This document shows, piece by piece, positions 60,597-64,000 of a stretch of 64,000 nucleotides of DNA; the first letter of the stretch is position 1, and each line of letters starts with the position of its first letter. The DNA is from JBFGJY01 sp041576975. Lineage in GTDB: Bacteria; Pseudomonadota; Gammaproteobacteria; UBA4575. The DNA is taken from positions 1 to 64,000 of the forward strand of contig JBFGJY010000002.1 of NCBI GenBank assembly GCA_041576975.1, read 5' to 3'. The notes beneath the pieces were generated by a model. The model was given only the letters and a program-made list of their open reading frames with translations. It searched no databases and was not told the origin of the DNA. The position numbers and the translations under genes are program-made.

Positions 60597-60965
60597 TTGG
60601 CAAAACAAAATCCAACCGAAATTCAATTACATCAAAAATCGCGCATATTAGAGATCACGTTTGATGACGGCAAACAGTTTAAGTTTCCTTGTGAGTACCT
60701 GCGCGTGTATTCGCCCTCTGCAGAAGTTGCAGGTCATGGTCCGGGTCAAGAAGTGTTACAAATAGGCAAAGAAGATGTGTCAATTAATGCCATTGAGTCA
60801 GTGGGGAATTATGCCGTACAACTAGTATTTGACGATAATCATGATACTGGTATCTATACTTGGGATTATTTGTACGAGTTAGGCGTAAACCATGAAGATA
60901 AGTGGCAAAAATACCTAGATCGCCTCAAAGAAGCCGGCTACGAACGTAAAGCTAGCAGCGAATAA
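60597..60965 (+). CDS. DUF971 family protein
   Basis: This 122-residue protein has the DUF971 (gamma-butyrobetaine hydroxylase N-terminal-like) pattern: EIQLHQKSRILEITFDDGKQ, FPCEYLRVYSPSAEVAGHGP, and DTGIYTWDYLYELG. In proteobacteria the gene is often next to hslU and ubiE, as here. Proposed roles in iron-sulfur metabolism exist for related domains but I cannot support one here. Start is TTG, with AAAGG about 10 bases before it. Confidence 0.9.
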   Translation: MAKQNPTEIQLHQKSRILEITFDDGKQFKFPCEYLRVYSPSAEVAGHGPGQEVLQIGKEDVSINAIESVGNYAVQLVFDDNHDTGIYTWDYLYELGVNHEDKWQKYLDRLKEAGYERKASSE

Positions 60966-61071
60966 ACCGCATCATCTTGTATTAGAATCACTTAGAATAG
61001 TCTCTCTAAGCCAGCGCATTGATGAGCGCTAACACTATAAATCACAGTCTAGAATAGCAAACACGCACGCC

Positions 61072-61821
61072 ATGGAAGAAAAACGTACCCATTTCGGTTA
61101 TCAAGACGTTACACCTGAAGAAAAAACTCAAAAAGTCGATGCGGTGTTTGATTCTGTGGCAGGTAAATACGATGTCATGAATGATGTCATGTCATTCGGT
61201 CTACATCGTGTATGGAAGCGTTATTTTGTCCACATAGCAAATATACGCCCAGATCACCAAATTCTAGATTTAGCTGCCGGCACGGGGGACATCACCGCAC
61301 TGCTTGCTCCAAAATTGAGCGGAAAAGGTGCAATCATCATGTGTGACGCAAATATAGCTATGTTAGAACATGGGCGTCAGCGTTTAATTGATCGCGGCTT
61401 GTTTAAAAATATCCACTATATTCAAGCTAAAGCCGAAGACTTGCCTTTTATGGAAAATTATTTTGATCGTGTGACACTAGCCTTTGGATTGCGTAATTTT
61501 ACTAATAAAGACCAAGCGCTGCGTTCAATGTTTAGTTTAGTAAAACCAGGTGGACAATTATTAATTTTAGAATTTTCTCAACCGCAACAATGGATGCGTG
61601 GAATATACGACATATACTCGTTTAAATTTTTACCTCGTATAGGGCAAATTATTGCCAAGGATGCCAAAAGTTATCAGTACTTGGCTGAGTCAATACGTAA
61701 GCATCCCGATCAAAAAACGCTACAGTCCATGTTAGAAGCAGCTGGTTTTGAGCAATGTGATTTTCTCAATCTTAATGGGGGGATCGTTTGTATACATCGT
61801 GGTTATAAGCTTACGGCATAA
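61072..61821 (+). CDS. ubiE: Ubiquinone/menaquinone methyltransferase UbiE
   Basis: UbiE methylates the C2 position in ubiquinone synthesis (and demethylmenaquinone). The 249-residue protein has THFGYQDVTPEEKTQKVDAV, VFDSVAGKYDVMNDVMSFGL, SAM motif I ILDLAAGTGDITALLA, AFGLRNFTNKDQALRSMFSL and the end GGIVCIHRGYKL. It heads ubiE-ubiJ-ubiB. A small hairpin (GCGC...GCGC) lies in the 106-base gap before it. Confidence 0.97.
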   Translation: MEEKRTHFGYQDVTPEEKTQKVDAVFDSVAGKYDVMNDVMSFGLHRVWKRYFVHIANIRPDHQILDLAAGTGDITALLAPKLSGKGAIIMCDANIAMLEHGRQRLIDRGLFKNIHYIQAKAEDLPFMENYFDRVTLAFGLRNFTNKDQALRSMFSLVKPGGQLLILEFSQPQQWMRGIYDIYSFKFLPRIGQIIAKDAKSYQYLAESIRKHPDQKTLQSMLEAAGFEQCDFLNLNGGIVCIHRGYKLTA

Positions 61822-61829
61822 ATTATAAT

Positions 61830-62441
61830 ATGCTACTTAAGTTCATTAACAATTCGATTAAAAAATACTTTGATAGTGATCCTGAAGTTTCTGCCCAGCT
61901 TCATGAGCTAGAAGGCCAACAATTATTGCTTGAAGTAACTGATCTAAAAAAAGAATTTCTTATTACTCCAGTAAACTCCTCAATCATCGTAACGAATTAT
62001 CAAGATGATGAAGCTGTAAAAGAGGTCGCCACAACTATTCATGCCAATGTAATTACACTGTTACGTTTAGCAATAGGCGCGGATTATCAATCCATGTTGA
62101 ATAATGACACATTAAAAATTGATGGCGATGTGGAATTAGCAAATCGGTTGCGCACAATTTTTATGAAGGTTGATATTGATTGGGAAGAAGTGGCTTCTAA
62201 ATATGTTGGTGATGCGCTAGCGTATAAATTAGGTGTACTTGCGCGACGCACAAAAAGCTATAAGCAACGATCCATTGAAAATTTTCGTTTAGATGTAAGG
62301 GAGTACATGCAAGAAGAATCTCGTATTGTTCCCACAAGAATAGAAATCGAACGATTTCTAAATGATGTAGATGCGCTTGATGCAGATATTGATCGTCTTG
62401 AAGCACGTCTGCGCCGCCTTGCCCAGGCGTGTAGCCAGTAA
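61830..62441 (+). CDS. ubiJ: Ubiquinone biosynthesis accessory factor UbiJ
   Basis: This 203-residue protein has the SCP2 lipid-binding region at the N-terminal half (INNSIKKYFDSDPEVSAQLH, VNSSIIVTNYQ, IDGDVELANRLRTIFMKVDI, DWEEVASKYVGDALAYKLG) and a charged helical C-terminus. UbiJ with UbiK organises the soluble ubiquinone-synthesis complex in E. coli. Gap of 8 bases after ubiE and 6 before ubiB. Confidence 0.93.
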   Translation: MLLKFINNSIKKYFDSDPEVSAQLHELEGQQLLLEVTDLKKEFLITPVNSSIIVTNYQDDEAVKEVATTIHANVITLLRLAIGADYQSMLNNDTLKIDGDVELANRLRTIFMKVDIDWEEVASKYVGDALAYKLGVLARRTKSYKQRSIENFRLDVREYMQEESRIVPTRIEIERFLNDVDALDADIDRLEARLRRLAQACSQ

Positions 62442-62447
62442 AAAGCT

Positions 62448-64000
62448 ATGCGCTATATACGGTTATTCTTTCGAATCTTACACATTAATGTCGTATTGGT
62501 TCGGCATGGTTTAGAAGAGGTGCTGTTGGCAGTACCTCTGTTTCGTCCCATCCGCTTTTTACTTTTTTTGTTGCCCTGGCACTGGTTTCGTAAAGTTGAG
62601 ATCTCCCATGGTGCTCGCATACGTCGTGCCCTAGAAGACTTGGGGCCAATCTTCGTAAAGTTTGGTCAAGCTTTGTCCACGCGCCGCGATTTACTCTCTG
62701 AAGATATCGCGAATGAACTCGCCAAGCTACAAGATCAGGTGCCACCGTTTTCTGGTGAAGTGGCAAGAGAAATAGTAGAAAAAGCACTTAAAGAACCTGT
62801 GCAAAAAACGTTTGCCGGTTTTAGTATAGAGCCTTTGGCATCAGCTTCGATAGCTCAAGTGCATGCTGCGAAACTTCATAATGGTAAGGAGGTGGTAGTT
62901 AAGGTCTTGCGTCCTGGAATCGAAAGGCAGGTGCGTAGAGATTTAGAGCTGATGCATGCACTTGCATCTATTGCGCATCGTTATTGGGAAGATGGGCGCA
63001 GGCTTCGACCCAAAGAAGTGGTACAAGAATACGAGCAAATTGTCATGGATGAATTGGATTTAATGCGCGAAGCAGCAAATGCTAGTCAGTTGCGCAGAAA
63101 TTTTGAAAATTCTTCTGATCTCTATGTGCCAGAGGTTTATTTTGACTTATGCCGGCGTAATGTAATGGTACTTGAACGTATTCGAGGTATTCCAGTTAAT
63201 GATATTGAAGCATTGCGTAAACATGGAATAAACCTTAAAAAATTATCAGATCGTGGTAGTCATATCTTTTTTACTCAAGTTTTTAGACACAATTTTTTTC
63301 ATGCAGATATGCATCCCGGCAACATTTTTGTTTCATATGAAAATCCAGAAGATCCAAAATATGTAGGTGTTGATTTTGGCATCATGGGCACTTTGTCACC
63401 ATCGGATCAGCGCTATTTAGCAGAAAATCTTCTGGCTTTTTTAAATCGTGATTACCGTAGGGTCGCGGAACTGCATTTAGAATCAGGGTGGGTGCCATCG
63501 GATACACGTGTAGATCAATTTGAATCTGCTATTCGCACCGTATCTGAACCAATTTTCCAACGACCTTTAAGTGAAATTTCATTTGGAAATTTATTAGTGC
63601 GACTGTTTCAAACGGCACGACGTTTTAATATGGAAGTACAACCTCAATTAGTACTGCTACAAAAGACGCTCTTAAATATTGAGGGTTTGGGTAGACAATT
63701 AGATCCCGATCTGGATCTCTGGAAAACGGCTAAACCATTTCTTGATCGTTGGATGAGTGAGCAAGTGGGTGTTCGTGCACTGGCAGCAGGAATACGCAAA
63801 CAGTTACCACGGATGGCAGAGCGATTACCCGAAATACCAGACTTGGTTTATTCAACCATGAAAAAGTTTGAACAAGGACAAGCAGAGCTAGAATGGCATA
63901 GTCAAGAGTTGGAATCTATTCGAAAAGAAATAAAAAAATCCAACCAAAATTTAATAGCGTTTTTGATCATTGTTCTTGTCACCCTGTTATTTGGTATGTG
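62448..64000 (+). CDS. ubiB: Ubiquinone biosynthesis kinase-like protein UbiB (3' end cut)
   Basis: The frame starts at ATG 62448 and runs off the right edge with 517 codons; E. coli UbiB has 546, so about 30 residues are missing. ABC1/ADCK-family features: LEDLGPIFVKFGQALSTRRD (KxGQ motif), SIEPLASASIAQVHAAKL (Ala-rich loop), VVVKVLRPGIERQVRRD, HADMHPGNIFVS (catalytic Asp/Asn) and VGVDFGIMGTLS (DFG). The last residues are the first of two C-terminal membrane helices. It supports ubiquinone synthesis at the membrane. Confidence 0.96.
   Translation, partial: MRYIRLFFRILHINVVLVRHGLEEVLLAVPLFRPIRFLLFLLPWHWFRKVEISHGARIRRALEDLGPIFVKFGQALSTRRDLLSEDIANELAKLQDQVPPFSGEVAREIVEKALKEPVQKTFAGFSIEPLASASIAQVHAAKLHNGKEVVVKVLRPGIERQVRRDLELMHALASIAHRYWEDGRRLRPKEVVQEYEQIVMDELDLMREAANASQLRRNFENSSDLYVPEVYFDLCRRNVMVLERIRGIPVNDIEALRKHGINLKKLSDRGSHIFFTQVFRHNFFHADMHPGNIFVSYENPEDPKYVGVDFGIMGTLSPSDQRYLAENLLAFLNRDYRRVAELHLESGWVPSDTRVDQFESAIRTVSEPIFQRPLSEISFGNLLVRLFQTARRFNMEVQPQLVLLQKTLLNIEGLGRQLDPDLDLWKTAKPFLDRWMSEQVGVRALAAGIRKQLPRMAERLPEIPDLVYSTMKKFEQGQAELEWHSQELESIRKEIKKSNQNLIAFLIIVLVTLLFGM

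Overview
The window is an AT-rich chromosomal segment of a gammaproteobacterium. This rests on gene content and order: hemC-hemD-hemX-hemY beside algZ-algR and argH, lptM-lysA-dapF-DUF484-xerC, hslV-hslU-DUF971-ubiE-ubiJ-ubiB, and rpoZ-spoT-ridA-recG after gmk. The ubiquinone genes, proton-translocating transhydrogenase, polyphosphate genes, type II secretion accessory genes and a large Mrp-type antiporter operon suggest a free-living respiring cell. I cannot assign a genus. I saw no rRNA, tRNA, CRISPR array, complete insertion sequence or prophage. The two window edges cut a DUF2934 gene (left) and ubiB (right).

Layout. 1-1.4 kb: DUF2934 tail and two copies of an unrecognised basic small protein, each followed by a decayed antisense gene tail. 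1.4-4.9 kb: pntA-pntB and a small cysteine-motif protein. 5.5-8.1 kb: gspA-gspB. 8.2-11.8 kb: ppx and ppk, tail to tail with no bases between. 11.9-12.5 kb: a deletion scar joining the 3' ends of a glycosyltransferase gene and a PAP2 phosphatase gene, then dgkA. 12.9-24.2 kb: a phosphate block with a secreted DUF3859 protein, an OprP-type porin, phoB-phoR and pstS-pstC-pstA-pstB-phoU. Three Pho-box-like sites with the same 11-bp spacing lie before the porin, phoB and pstS. 24.4-28.2 kb: small envelope proteins, a tandem pair of unknown paralogues and an OmpA-type lipoprotein. 28.4-35.1 kb: gmk, rpoZ, spoT, ridA, recG. 35.2-37.5 kb: small membrane protein, bile-acid-type transporter, Rieske protein and SnoaL-like protein. 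37.5-44.8 kb: a ten-gene Mrp-like antiporter operon in which the usual MrpA is split and three antiporter-type subunits are present. 45-51 kb: haem genes and the LytS/LytTR-type AlgZ-AlgR system. 51-57.4 kb: argH, esterase, lptM, lysA, methyltransferase, CoA-binding protein, dapF and DUF484. 57.6-64 kb: xerC, hslVU, DUF971 and ubiE-ubiJ-ubiB.

How the genes fit together. The porin, Pst transporter, PhoR/PhoB and PhoU form one phosphate-starvation circuit, and ppk/ppx next to them store and release phosphate as polyphosphate. The transhydrogenase and the Mrp-like operon both couple to ion gradients. The best candidates for undescribed biology are the paralogue pair at 25.3-27.1 kb, the duplicated small proteins at the left end, and the unusual Mrp-like operon with its small extra membrane protein.
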